Positions 36,331 to 48,921 of a stretch of DNA of 64,000 nucleotides are shown here, piece after piece; the first letter of the stretch is position 1, and every line of letters starts with the position of its first letter. Location: NCBI GenBank assembly GCA_963920765.1, contig OY987242.1, positions 5,730,789-5,794,788 on the forward strand, given 5' to 3'. Position numbers and translations under genes: made by a program. The notes below the pieces were generated by a model. It ran no database searches. It was given only the letters and a program-made list of their open reading frames with translations, and was not told where the DNA came from. This DNA is from Ulota crispa. Lineage: Eukaryota > Streptophyta > Bryopsida > Orthotrichales > Orthotrichaceae.

Positions 36331-36554
36331 ATAAGGCAAGAGCACCCACTACCAATAGTGTATCTAATGATGTCACTCTTTACACAAGGTGATCCTTTTA
36401 GAGTTTGAATATAGGTAGACCATAGATAACTTATTGTTTTGGTTAACAACAATAAGCTATTTATGGTCCACCTAAATTTAAGTTCTAAAATGACCACCTT
36501 GTGTAAAGAATAAGGCCATTAAGTACATTGTTGGTATTGGGTGCTCCTACCTTA
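36331..36554. mobile_element. Inverted-repeat element, family D
   Basis: ATAAGGCAAGAGCACCCACT on the left, GGGTGCTCCTACCTTAT on the right; inner arms pair again (TTTACACAAGGTGATC against GACCACCTTGTGTAAA), so the whole unit is a foldback. Confidence 0.75.
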
Positions 36555-37327
36555 TGTCCAAGGTCTCAACCTTACAAGTCTGACTTGTAGATATTTGGAT
36601 CCAAGAAGGGACTATGAGTTTGGCTGTTCTTGATCATGGGAACCAACCCCTGCTGGTTGTCAAAAAAAATTAATAAAAAAAAATTATAAACAAAATTATT
36701 AAAAAAATAAGTCTTAGAAAAAATAAGGATTTTTATTAATATATTGATTTTTTTTTTAAATTAAAGTTTTTTCAATAAAATAGTACTATCTGACGTGATT
36801 GTCTCAATGCCATGTCAAACTACTGCAAACTGCCCATGTGGAAAGTGTTCCCAAAGTTCCCATGGATTTGGGGGAAGGGACCTCTTTTTGGGTCCAAATC
36901 TCTTGTAATGCCATGCCTCAATTTTGTTGGATTGAAAACAACAAAAGAATTCATAAAATATGTGAGTATTTCATGCAATAATTTGTTAGAACCTCATTCT
37001 TGGGTAGGGTTTTCGTTTTTGGTAAATTTGATGCTAGGAGCAAAGTCCTTTTTTCTTAGCGCCAGAACTTTCAATACGTGTTGTTGTACATAGGTTTTTC
37101 TCAATGAAGAGAATTTGAAACTTGGGACAAAAAGTGAACCATTTAGTAACAATTCACACTACCTCCCTAGTCCCCTTGAATTCTCAAATCTAGTTGGTTG
37201 AGGACCCCAGGATAGGGCTTGGAGATTCACAATGTGTGTCCAACTTCCCGTATTTTGCATTTTTTCACATGGCAGCACTTTTGAAAATTGGTGAAACTTC
37301 TCTAAAGATTTGGATTGACCGCTTTGG
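36555..37327. other. Unassigned AT-rich DNA
   Basis: No gene recognised. Overlapping open frames at 36799-37093 have no motif I know. Confidence 0.5.
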
Positions 37328-38053
37328 TTAACCCTTAAAGGACCAAGCCCCCTATTTAGGGACAAATGGGATTTTGGGCACGTACCTATGGTTAAATTAC
37401 TTTGTGTGATTTTTTGAAACTTTTATGGAAAATGGGGAATTTAAAGATCTATGTGGACATCTTATTTTTGCCTCATTTCAACATTTATTGAATAAGTTAA
37501 AAATGAATTTATGAGAATTTTAGTTTGGGGGGCAGCCCAAAAACTTCTTTAAAAATTTCAGTTTTTTAGAATAAAAATTTGAGGTTAGTTCTTTAGACTT
37601 ATGCATATGTGGGAAGCTTTGAATCATTCAATTCCAATTGATGAGGCAAAAGTTATGAGAAGTTTTAGTTTGCGTGTAGGCATAGTTTTGAGATTCTCCA
37701 CACCTACCCACAAACTAAAACTTCTCATAACTTTCATCTCATTAATTAGAATTGAATGATTCAAAGCTTCCCACATATACGTAAGTCTAAAGAGCTAACC
37801 TCAAATTTATATTTTAAAAAAATGCAATTTTTAAAAAAGTTTTTGGGCTACCCGCCAAACAAAAATTCTCATAAATTCATTTTTAACTTCTTCAGTAAAT
37901 GTTGGAATGAGATAAAAATTAGACGCCCACATAGATCTTTGAATTCCCCATCTTCCATAAAAACTTCAAAAAATTACACAAGGTAATTTAGCCATAAGTA
38001 CATGCCTAAAATCCCAAAAGTCCCCTGAGGGACTTTGGTCCTTTAGAGGTTAA
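37328..38053. mobile_element. TTAA-type element, 728-bp foldback subfamily, copy 1
   Basis: TTAACCCTTAAAGGACCAAG at left; GGTCCTTTAGAGGTTAA at right. The inner parts are long inverted arms (GAATGATTCAAAGCTTCCCAC and inverse), so it is one large foldback. Copies: 45936-46663, 54867-55594, possibly the fragment at the window's end. Confidence 0.9.
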
Positions 38054-38415
38054 TCCAACGTTTAGGCCAAGTCCCGCCAATATTTTTGCAAAAAATATCT
38101 AGGGCTTCCTTAGTGCTCATTTTTACCTTTAACAACCCAATAAAGCTAGAAGCGTGCGTAGGGGTGGGACTTCCATACATAAGGCATGGGACGTAGTGTG
38201 AACAGTCCCTTACCAGTACATGGATAGAGTCGCTCAGGACAAGGGATTTTTATTTTTACTGTGGTACAGTCATGTCCCAGATAGTCTGGGATGCAAAAAC
38301 TACTTGAATAAATGCACCTGGAGTGGCACCAAACCATAAACCCTAAGCGCCGATGAATATCTTGATTCTGCATTCAAACGACGTTAGATTCATCCTAAGT
38401 AATAGTCGAATTACC

Positions 38416-38426
<11 letters not shown>
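38054..38426. other. Unassigned DNA
   Basis: Nothing recognised. Confidence 0.5.
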
Positions 38427-38509
<83 letters not shown>

Positions 38510-38530
38510 TTATATTTATATTTATATTTG
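38427..38530. repeat. (TA)n microsatellite followed by (TTTATA)n
   Basis: About 70 bp of alternating TA followed by five or so TTTATA units. The Ile/Tyr and Asn/Ile frames across it are artefacts. Confidence 0.97.
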
Positions 38531-38649
38531 TGACCAGATTGATGAAATAAATGTAATGATAGATTCGCGGATAGATATAAGCAAAAGTAAGGTAAAAGCT
38601 AAAGGGGTGAGGTATTAGGCTTGGTGGCATTTTGAAAACTAGATTATGC

Positions 38650-39594
38650 TTAATTCCTAAAGGACCAAACAACATTTTGGTAGCATTGCAATTCTAGGCA
38701 AATTAGTATTTGTAGAATAATAAATAAATTTTCACAAAAGAAATTATAGGATGCAAGTTCAAGAAGTACCTTTCCAATGTAACAATTTTCAAACCATTTC
38801 AATGTGTAAAAAACAAATTATGATGGAATATGTTTTTTTTTTTTTTTTTTTTTTTTTTTGCTTGTAGGGCAACATGGGCACATTTATTTACAGTGCAATT
38901 GAAATTTTGGGATCTTACCCAAAACTTGAGGGCCAGAGCTATTTCCTTGTCAAATCTAATTCAACCTCATTTCATGAAGGCAATTGTTTTGCTTATTGCC
39001 CTTTACTTTACCTTTGGTGGAAGTAGTCATATGTTGATCAAACTTGTCAAAACCACAATTCTTGGCCAATTTTCTTTTTTTTTCCCTTCCTCTAAAGCTA
39101 GCTAAAATCTAAAACCTTGCGATTCACAATTTTTAAAAGATTATTGTATGTGGAAGCTAAAACTTGTTGAAAAAATAACTTTTATGAGTATTTTTTTGAT
39201 GCTAGTTTTCTATTCTATGTTTTTAGTATGTATTCTTTGATTCAAAATGCATGAAAATTCTTAGGCATATGATTAGATCTATTACAAAAGTCAATCCAAA
39301 GAAGTTCAAACAAAAAGGTAAAATTAATTGGTGCAAAAGCCTCTTCAAAATAGAGCTACCTAAATTTGAATGTTCCTAGAAAACCATTTCTACCCTCAAA
39401 CCTTATAATCTCACAATCTGTGCAACAAATATCTTTCATTTTTTTGGTGTAGCGTAATGAAGTAGTGCACTACTAGATCATATGGTGATTGCACCAAAAT
39501 TTCATTTTCATTTTTATTTTTGCGTTTGCTGTCAAAATGACTCATTCAGATTGTGTTTTGGTGAAACATAGTAAAAAAAAGCGTTAGGGATTAA
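38650..39594. mobile_element. TTAA-type element, 945 bp, single copy in window
   Basis: TTAATTCCTAAAGGACCAAA at the left and GCGTTAGGGATTAA at the right match the family termini. Body does not match another subfamily clearly. It contains a 27-base T run at 38833-38859. Confidence 0.6.
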
Positions 39595-39671
39595 CAATGG
39601 GAGAAATGTTGAATGTATGGCAATGAAGCAATTTAAGAACCATTGAATGTAAACATTCATGGTTTTAAGCT

Positions 39672-39994
39672 TAAGGTAGGAGCACCCATAAGCATCAAAC
39701 TAAGGGTTTTGAACATGATGACTATTAATAAATATTTAGCAAATTATAAGATCCTATTAGGAACAGAAAAATAATAAGTTTGCACTTTTGAATGTATTAT
39801 TTGGATACTGTGAGAAAAAGTTATGAATTTTCAAAAAGCAAATTGCCATTGTACCCATAACCAACACTAAGGTTTCATGTTCACATGTTGTATTACACAT
39901 CCTTGTAATTACATTTATTCATTTCCACATATTTTCCAAGACTTTAGAGGTGACAATTATGGGGACACTAACTCTTGTGGGTGTTCCTACCTAA
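39672..39994. mobile_element. Inverted-repeat element, family D, copy with close inverse at 47.3 kb
   Basis: TAAGGTAGGAGCACCCATAA at the left, GTGGGTGTTCCTACCTAA at the right. The body (GTTTTGAACATGATGACTAT, GATCCTATTAGGAAC) is found reversed in 47271-47590. Confidence 0.85.
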
Positions 39995-40128
39995 TGCTTG
40001 GTAAAAAATAAAAAATAAAATACCCTACCTAACCCTCAATTGCAATTTAGATGTGATTTTAGATCCATTCATATACAATAATGAATTACCCGTCACTTTT
40101 AAGCAAACTTCATCCTCTTGCAACCATA

Positions 40129-40361
40129 TTAACCCTTATATGACCACGTGGCATAGTATATAGGCTGCTATATAATTGACATTTGATACCAATAAGAGGT
40201 TTTAATTTGGGATCTCAAGTAGCTCACTAGAATTACTTTGATCTATTCTCTAACTTCTTTGATGATTTCAAATGTAATAAAGATGTGAATATATTCCAAA
40301 TACAAGAAAACACATGGCCTTATACTACTTGCAATGACACGCTCAAATGTTCAAGGGTTGA
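40129..40361. mobile_element. TTAA-type element, 230-bp subfamily
   Basis: TTAACCCTTATATGACCACG at the left, ATGTTCAAGGGTTGAA at the right. Body as in 682-908 and 34589-34829. Confidence 0.7.
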
Positions 40362-42750
40362 ACTCAAGTTATTCCAAACTCATAAGCATTTAGAATTGCA
40401 AAAAAAGTTTGAGGATGAGAGGATTTGTTATTTCTTGCATTTTTGTAATTAAAGGAAGATTCCCTTTCCTTTTAATAAAATTTATGGAAGCTTAGATGGA
40501 AATATTTTGGAACAGCGTTAATTCTAACAAATAATGCATCATGGTTCATTTATGCCAAATCATGTCCACAGAAGGTATCCAAAGTCCATAATTGACAATC
40601 CAAAAGTAATAGTTCAAATTTGTTTTGATTTTTAAAACATTGGGAGGTACTTGCAATACATGCAAAGCAAGATGCAAAGATATTTGTAAAATTTTGAAAG
40701 ACATCTAAATAAAAAAGGAACATGCAAAACTTCAAGAAAATTTACAAAAGATATTGAGAAATTTTTCAAAATGTAAGGATGTAGAAAGTCCATGTTTACC
40801 TGAATAGTTTACTAGTAGTTAAATGTGTCTTAATCCAGTATTGGAAGCTTGAATAGTTGAATTTTGCACTCCCTTTCCAAATTGTGTGTTGACTCTTGCA
40901 ACCAAGGTAGTCTGTAAATTCTTGTTCTAAGGAAATAATCTGATGATTATATAATTTATGTAATTGATTTATTTTTTGCATTATATTCCATACACATTAT
41001 ATTCTTCATAGTGATTTTAACCTTACATCTTAAATGAAAAAAATTGATGATCTAGTTTGAAATCAAACTAAACAAAAGATCATATCTTGCTATTACTTAC
41101 ATAAAAATTTCAACTATCTTGAGATTTGATTGATTTTTTAAGGAAACTTTTGAAAAACAAGCATGGGCGTATTCACTCCTCATGTTTGTTAGATATTAAC
41201 ATTAACATTTTGTCCATTTATTTGAGTGTGCTATGCCATAACACACCTTCAATTCTCATGTTAGCAAATAGCAAGTTGCTTGTATGTCAAATTATTGTTT
41301 GATATCAAACATGTTTTATAATCAATGGATCAAAATTCCTATATAAGTTTGGATGTCTTGAAGTTGTCATTGCTCAAGAAAGCATCATCCAATTCAAGAG
41401 TATCTTTAGAATAGCTAATATCTTGATGGTAAAATTTTAGAGGTAGACACTTTTAGAACATTTTTGGGTTCCAAATTCAAAAGTTTATAAAATATTCAAT
41501 TTGATGTAGTTCATACAAATCAATATTATGGATGTAACTTTCACTTGCCTCTCAAGAAAATTTGACTAAAAAACACTTTAAGATGTTCATAAACTTTCAA
41601 AGCATGAATTGTAGTTACAAAAAGGCTTATGAACATCTCACCTTACCAACACCAAGAGGGAGACTTAATATAACACATCCATCTTTTGATGTGACTAAGT
41701 ATGGATGCCATATATTCAATTAATTGCAAATGAAACATGTCCAGAACAAACTCAAATTTTTACATATATTCAAATGAGCCACAATAGTTTAGATTCTAAG
41801 AATGAATCTCAACGATAAAATACTAGAAATATGTTGCATCCAAAAGAGCCACTCTTGTCGAATGTTTAAATTTGTTTATTGTAATTAAATAAAAATTTAA
41901 TATTTTATATCCTCGTAGACAAAATCTGAGTTTATACCAAAGCAAACTCTCTAGCATAGTGCAAGTTTAATCTAAGTAAATTAATTTTCTGCCAAGAAAG
42001 TTAGAATGAGTAATTTAAAAAGATGACATTTTATTTGCCAAATTTTCCAAATACCCTACCCAGTTTTGTAATTGGCTACTTGATTTTGTTTTTGTAATTT
42101 AAAAAAATGAAAACAACTAAATCACGAAACATCTTTTAAAAAAACATTAGGTCCACCAATACTTGCATAAAATCCACTAATAATAACCAACCTTGTGGAT
42201 GACCGTGCACACACGGATGATTTTTGTTCAAAGTTTCGTTAGTTGTATACACCCAAGTGCAAATTTTCAATAAAGGAATAAAATAAAATTTACAAATACA
42301 AAAAAATTACACGGTAGAACCCAAGTTACTAATAATGAACCAATGCGCCAAAAGAGTAGATGGCATGGGTAGCACAGACGTCTCTTTCACGATCATGGCA
42401 ATGATCATGGCCTTATGATTGAGAAGTCATTGAAATTGTCCTGCCCAAAGTGCCTTCAATTTTGGTGAAATGTCACCTTAACTACTTGAGAGGCTCATGT
42501 TTTAGTTGAAACCCCGTTTGCTAAGGACACTTTTAGTCCGAATGCTGCCTCTTACTATCAGTTAAATATTCGGTACAACAAATCTTGAGTACATTGAGAG
42601 GGTCCCTTAATAGAAAACAATTCTGAACATGCAGAAAACCTTAATCCCAACAAATATATAGGTTAATTTTTATTTTTACCAATAATCAGCTTTTGGGCTC
42701 TCGATCAAATATTGCTGTGAGTTGATCTTTCATTTTTCCTTGCTTTGATT
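40362..42750. other. Unassigned AT-rich DNA
   Basis: No gene, RNA or repeat family recognised in 2.4 kb. Confidence 0.55.
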
Positions 42751-43405
42751 TTAACCCCAAAGCGTCATTGGAGACAGAAACTGTCGTCAATCAATTTTTG
42801 AAGTGAAATGAAATCTAACCAAACTACAGTTTTTAGTAGTTTACATTTGTGAAAATTTCTTTCTAAAGTTTTGTTTTAGATTTAACAATCTCATTTTGCA
42901 AATGATTGATTATGATTTTTCTATTCAAGATTTAGTGCACGGGTGTCCATTGCAATCTTGACTTTATGTAGTGTCGAGGGCTCTTGGGAATGAGCCTCAA
43001 ATACACTAGATCTTTGAGAAAATAATATATTAGAAACTCATTTAAAAAAATTGTAGAGTAGATTTTGAGAAGTCATAAATTGACTAGGGTTATGCATGTT
43101 AGGCCCTTTAACTTGATATTTTTTTGGTGACCAAATTTTCAAATTTGACATGTGAAAAGAAGATTGAAAGACTTCAAATCACTTTTACAATTTTAACATC
43201 CTCATGATCAAAAGTTATAATCTATCAATCCAGAAGAGATATTGCTGTGTTTTCATTTCTAATGAGATCTCTAACATGTCTAGTTTGATTTTGTATGGTT
43301 ATAATTCAAAAAGAGTTGATACAACTTATCAAAATGTTGACTTTTTGTTCAAGTTAGAAATAATTCCTAGAAGCTTAGGAAATTCCAGGATTGTTTTGGG
43401 GTTAA
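42751..43405. mobile_element. TTAA-type element, 652-bp subfamily, diverged copy
   Basis: TTAACCCCAAAGCGTC at the left; the right end is TTGGGGTTAA. Body matches 12475-13129 and 56969-57620 (TGCACGGGTGTCCATTGCAA, GAGGGCTCTTGGGAATGAGC). Its last TTAA (43402-43405) is also the first of the next element. Confidence 0.75.
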
Positions 43406-43954
43406 CCCTTGAAGGCCTAAGGGGGTAAGGGCAAAACATAGATGTGTTATAAAATGGTACTTTTGTAACTTTGATGAAGTTTGCTTCAAAAGAGAAAATA
43501 AGAATCATAATGTTTAGTTATTATCTATATGGTCAAACACTCAAAAAAAGTTTTGAATTTTTATGTAATGAATTTAGAAGCATTTACCATTTAATATTCA
43601 CCAAAATTACAAATTTTACTCATAGAGCTCAAAATTTGGTATGATTGGTTAAAATATACATTCTATCCTAAACTTCAAAAATGCAATTTTTTGAAAGGAG
43701 ATAACATCATTAGTTTCCTGAAATAATAAATTTTACAACACTAGCAAATATTAAAGTGTTTGTTTTTGAAAAATTCTCCTTGGTAGATTTTAACTTGGAT
43801 TGACATGATTCAAGTCAAGTTAGAAAGTGGACTTGATTTTCTATTACAAAAATAAAAATAAAAATAAAATGAAATTGAAAAAGTTTTTTTCATCTTAGGC
43901 AGCTCAAAAAAATGGGTAGTGACCAAAAAAAAAGATTGGGAGCTTAGGGGTTAA
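43402..43954. mobile_element. TTAA-type element, 553 bp, abutting its left neighbour
   Basis: TTAACCCTTGAAGGCCTAAG at left and GAGCTTAGGGGTTAA at right. Only one copy of this body seen. It shares a single TTAA with 42751-43405. Confidence 0.75.
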
Positions 43955-45032
43955 GAGGCAACTTTTGTAAGCTAGACAAGGCAATGTAAGGGACTTCTTC
44001 AAATTCAATTCTGTTTTCAAGGCATCTTTAGATTTCCAAAATCAAAATTAGCCAGGAACCCAACTACTTCAAGTTAAATTTCGAATCTTAGTTTTTTTTA
44101 CCAATGTTTGTAGAGTTTCGGACATGAAGCTGTAGTCCTTTTCCTATAACTCTCGTTTGCAATCAATATTTTACTAGAGCTAAAACTAATTACATGTTTG
44201 AAAAGCTTAGGAAAAGATATAAATTGCATAAAATTTTGACATAAATCTAACTAGGAGAAGTGTTAGAAGAAAAACATTTGAAAAAACATCAAGTTATGAT
44301 TTAAATGCTTGAAATCACTACAAGTTCACCAACAATTTAATAGCAATATGTTCTCAATCTATTCTAAATGTACAACAAGTTTGTTTGAGTTGAGACAATT
44401 TCAAGTTCTAAAGGGTGATGAAAAGTCACAAAGATGTTGGTGGTGTTGATAAAAGTTGATGAATATGGCATACTCATTTGTGCAAAATTGCACTTGGCAT
44501 GGATTAAAAACATGGATTAAGAATAATCTACTTTTCAAATATTAATAGATTTTTTCCTCCTTATCTTTTCAAATATGTAATCACTTTTAGATTTGATGAA
44601 AAATTGCGTGTGTGAGAGATTTGAGCGAGGACTATGGCTTTTTGTGCAAGACTCCATATCAAATTTTCTTGAAACTTGACGTTCAGAGATTGATTCTTAA
44701 TTTTGAAGGATCTAATCTCTTGAATATAAAAGCTCATCCTAAGTCATGTCTTCATTATGTAGGTGAACAATTTTCACCACATCCAACAAAATCAATTATT
44801 TTTATCAAATGTTGATTTTATCACATCAAGACCTCTTTTCAACACTTTCTTTCACTTAGTAAAAAAATTGAACTCTTTTTTGTAATGATTTTACCATCTT
44901 GTTTTTTAAATTTACTTCATAGGAAAACATGTTGGATGGACATGGTGTTCTTTATCAACACATTGAAAACCTTTAGCATGAACACTCCCAGCACTTTTAG
45001 TTATTTTTAGTTGTGAATGTCTTTTTAGGCTA
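43955..45032. other. Unassigned AT-rich DNA
   Basis: No gene or repeat recognised. A 67-codon frame at 44612-44815 is not convincing. Confidence 0.5.
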
Positions 45033-45035
45033 TTA

Positions 45036-45504
45036 GAGCATCTCCATCACATGACTCCAGCTGCTCAAACAGCAAGGCATTTCAGCACTATTCATGTTTT
45101 CAATCTCCATTGGTAGGGCAAGCTGGCCATTTTCTTCCGCGGCCTTGCCAAACCGAAGTCCAGAGACGGGGAAATGCCGGGACTATTGGTATTTGTAGCG
45201 TGTTGAATTTGCGGAATGCTTTGAGTCAAAGTTCTAAATTGGATTGCTCCTATCTCTATTGCTATGTGACTTGCTCATATGGCTTGTCCCAAACGTGCAC
45301 ATATGCCTTGTCCCGGACCTGCATGTGCGTGCTTAGTATGAAAAAGGCTTGTTACTTGTTAGATTTATTGCTCACAAACTTCTCATGAGCCAACCTTATG
45401 TGGCACAGGTGGACATTGAACCAGTGCTCTACCGCTTTTGCCTCCGCATGCCCTTACTAATTCATCTAACAAATCTAAGAATGGAGAGTCCAGTGGAGAT
45501 GCTC
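45036..45504. mobile_element. Tourist/Harbinger-like MITE, GAGCATCTCC ends
   Basis: GAGCATCTCCATCAC at left, GTGGAGATGCTC at right, flanked by TTA on both sides (45033-45035, 45505-45507). This terminus is widespread among plant Tourist-like MITEs. The interior is GC-richer than its surroundings but no transposase is recognised. Confidence 0.8.
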
Positions 45505-45935
45505 TTAGGGGCACATCCCCGGACTGGCCAGAAGCAGTTTATAGCAATAAACACTACTCCCTTAGAGTAGCCTCAATGGATACTCTCCATGTGGACCCTT
45601 TATCAATAAATTAGAGCGTAATTTATGGGAGCCAAATGTTCAAAGCCATTTGAGAGCTTGAGGCTCCCAATGGAGATTTTGAATTTTGACCCAATAAACA
45701 TTGCATTAATTGCTTATAGAGCTTGGAATTATAGGTTAGAGAATAAAAATGCTATTATTTGACATAAAGTAGGGTCGCTTTAAGAATTTGCATGAGGATA
45801 AGGTCACTTTAGGTGGTTTCTCTTCCATTTTCTTTGTAAATAAGGTTAATTGTCATCATGACCCTCTTAACTACACCTTTTTGCTTCACTTGGAGTGGCA
45901 CTGTAACTAAGGTAGACAGACCCATACTCAACTGT

Positions 45936-46663
45936 TTAACCCCAAAAGGACCACTTGTCCCTACGGGGGACAAATGGTATTTTGGGCATGTACTTATGGC
46001 TAAACTACTTTGTGTAATTTTTGAAACTTTTATGGAAGATGGGGAATTCAAAGATCTGTGTGGTCATCTAATTTTTTCCTCATTCCAACATTTTATTGAA
46101 GAAGTTAAAAATGAATTTATGAGAATATTTGTTTGCCGGGCAACCCCAAAAAATCTTTTTTAAATTTTCATTTTTATAAAATAAAAACTTGAGGTTAGTT
46201 CTTTAGACTTACGTATATGTGGGAAGCTTTGAATCATTCAATTCTAATTGATGAGATAAAAGTTATGAAAAGTTTCAGTTTGCATGTAGGCATAATTTTG
46301 AGATTTCCACACCTACTTGCACACTAAAACTTCTCATAACTTTCATCTCATCAATTAGAATTGAATGATTCAAAGCTTCCCACATATGCATAAGTATATA
46401 GAACTAATCTCAAATTTTTATTTAAAAAAAACTGCAGTTTTTAAAGAAATTTTTGGGCTGCCCAATGAACAAAAATTCTCATAAATTCATTTTTAACTTC
46501 TTCAGTAAATGTTGGAATGAGGAAAAAATTAGATGCCCACGTAGATATTTGAATTTGTGATTTTCAATAAATGTTTCAAAAAATCAAGCAAAGTAGTTTA
46601 GCCATAAGTACATGCCCAAAATCATTTGTCCCCCGTAGGAACAAGTGGTCCTTTAGGGGTTAA
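45936..46663. mobile_element. TTAA-type element, 728-bp foldback subfamily, copy 2
   Basis: TTAACCCCAAAAGGACCAC and GTGGTCCTTTAGGGGTTAA. The body matches 37328-38053 and 54867-55594, with the same long internal inverted arms. Confidence 0.92.
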
Positions 46664-46734
46664 AGATTGTTGCTATGGTGTTGTTGTGAGAACCTCTTGC
46701 CACATTTGGCGACCCAGATTTGCCACAAGTAAGC

Positions 46735-46967
46735 TTAACCCCTGAACGTCCCAAACGCCCTTTGCGACCGTATGTACGGCTGTATATACAGATGTATTTG
46801 AGCTTCTCTGAGGGTTTTTCAATTTTTTTTTATGCACCTACCATCACACAATCCTTCAATATGTATGATTGTAACACTTAATTTTGAGCTGATTCAAACT
46901 TTTGAATAGTGGTTGCAACTATATTTGGTACCTTATCTCCAGCGCCCAAGGGCCCTTCAGGGGTTAA
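46735..46967. mobile_element. TTAA-type element, 205-bp subfamily, copy 2
   Basis: TTAACCCCTGAACGTCCC and GGGCCCTTCAGGGGTTAA; 233 bp, with an extra stretch relative to 28155-28359. Confidence 0.85.
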
Positions 46968-47270
46968 GCTTAGTTCCTCTTCCAACATGCCCAGTTTTGC
47001 ACACCCTACCATAAAATCTTGTGAACAAAAGGGCTTTGGAGGCATTCATGGTCCGGTATTACGAGCTGGTAGGGTATTGGATGCTCTTTTGGGTATGAAA
47101 GCACAATGTCCTTCAGTTCATTGCCTTTGTCATTCATACAAACATACACCAATAGGACTTATTAGTTCATACGGTAAGTCAGGAATAGGTCCGGACGAGC
47201 AGGTGTATAAATAATGCAACGAGCCTGTTGTCCAGGTGCACTAAATTCATAACTGAATTGCAGATCACTT
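46968..47270. other. Unassigned short segment with an open frame
   Basis: A + strand frame runs from the preceding element to 47214. Its part after 46968 (ending KSGIGPDEQVYK) has mixed, protein-like composition, unlike the AT-biased frames elsewhere in the window. I recognise no family. It may be a transduplicated or decayed exon. Confidence 0.3.
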
Positions 47271-47590
47271 TTAAGGTAGGAACACCCATAAGAGTCGGTG
47301 TCCCCATAATCGTCACCTCTAAAATCTTGAAAAATTTATGGAAATAAATAAATGTAATTATAAGGATGTACAACATGTGAACATGAAATTTTAGTGTTGG
47401 TTATGGGTGCGATGGCAGTTTGCTCTTTAAAAATTCCCAACTTATTTTCACAGTATCCAAATAATACATTTGAAAGTGCAAATTCATTATTATTATGTTC
47501 CTAATAGGATCTTATAATTTTCTAATTGATTATTAATAGTCATCATGTTCAAAACCCTTAATTTGACATTTATGTGTGCTTCTACCCTTA
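47271..47590. mobile_element. Inverted-repeat element, family D, inverse of the 39.7-kb copy
   Basis: TTAAGGTAGGAACACCCATA at left and GTGCTTCTACCCTTA at right; the body is the reverse complement of 39672-39994 with moderate divergence. Confidence 0.85.
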
Positions 47591-48431
47591 GCAAGTAATT
47601 GCATTGTGACATTGTTTCAGAAGTATAGGTTTGAGCCAGGGTTTCTTTTTTGGTTTTTTGAACAATGACTAAGGTGGAAGCACCCATATCCAATATTTAA
47701 GGGATTCTACAGAAAACTACAAAGAGTTTGAGGCAAAATTGAATTTTCCCATGTAGGAAGATAAGAAATATTGGGATTGCAAATTTTTCATAGTTTTATT
47801 TGCAAAACTAAAATTTCTATGAATTTGGGAGTTGAAAAGAGTTCCACACCCATAGCCAATGTTTGGATATATGTAATTTTGATACTAGCCAAACTAATTT
47901 CAGCTCATTACTCCCTGCCTCACTTTGGGACATGTGGCATGACTTAAGTAGCCCCACCCTTGAAAAAGTCAAAAAAACACATTCCAAAACACCTATCCTT
48001 GCTCATGGTGGAAATAGCACCCCCTACTAGTTGGGAATGGGACGTTGTTGGCAATGGGTCCTTTCACCTTATGTGGCATTCTTTGAAAATGGTTTGCAGC
48101 TTGCTGGTTCCATCCCTTTTTTTGGTTGGAGTTAAAGGTGGCCCCTATGTATGAATTTTTGCACCATCATGGCTTTTAATAATGAAATGAAGGAGAAGCT
48201 GGCACAATCAAAAAAAAATAACTGTGCTTTTGGATCTATCTCATCATAATAATGATGACATTTATTCTCAATTTGATAAGAATTTTATGAAAGCCTAGGT
48301 TGCAACGCAATTTTCATTATTGCAATTTGGAGTTTTTTGAGTTTTTTTCCCTTTTTTTTTCTATATAGACTTGAAACTCACCTTTATTTTGGGAGGCAAT
48401 TGGGCCTTTAATTGTCCAAAAAAAAACCTGG
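47591..48431. other. Unassigned DNA
   Basis: Contains AAGGTGGAAGCACCCATATC near 47670, a possible solo end of family D. No gene recognised; the frame at 47960-48154 is unconvincing. Confidence 0.45.
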
Positions 48432-48434
48432 TTA

Positions 48435-48657
48435 GAGCATCATCAATCCAATATTCTAAACAACTCACTACATATTTTACTACTCTTTGCCTTGAGTAAA
48501 ATTAGAACCATTGTGATTACTATCCTTAGAAGCATATACAAAAATTAGAGTTTTGTATACACTTCCAAGAATAGTAATCACACGTTCTAATTTTACACTA
48601 AATACAAAATAGGAATATATTTGGTGAATTGTTTAAAGTGGTGAATTGATGATGCTC
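48435..48657. mobile_element. Tourist-like MITE, 223 bp, foldback
   Basis: GAGCATCATCAATCCAAT at the left and the near-inverse ...GAATTGATGATGCTC at the right, flanked by TTA (48432-48434 and 48658-48660). Inner arms pair strongly (AGAACCATTGTGATTACTAT against ATAGTAATCACACGTTCT). Confidence 0.88.
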
Positions 48658-48921
48658 TTATATCAAGCTTGTTTGCCAGCAATAGATTTTTTGTATATTA
48701 AGCTTATATGTTTCTACCACATCAAATTTTAATGTTATGTGCAAATGCATGATAAGAAGGGGTAGTTAGCACTATGTCTCAAGACCAGGTTCAGTGAGAA
48801 ATGCTTACACTGGAGCATATTTAGGAAGATCTGGCACAGGCTATGCTCCTGATATCGGGTTGGAACTCATCTCTGAGCCATATTCCAACAAAACAAAAGT
48901 TGCATAAATTGTTCAAATAGT

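Noticed and set aside
38353-38675. Ile/Tyr- and Asn/Ile-repeat frames
   Set aside because: Translation of the (TA)n/(TTTATA)n microsatellite.
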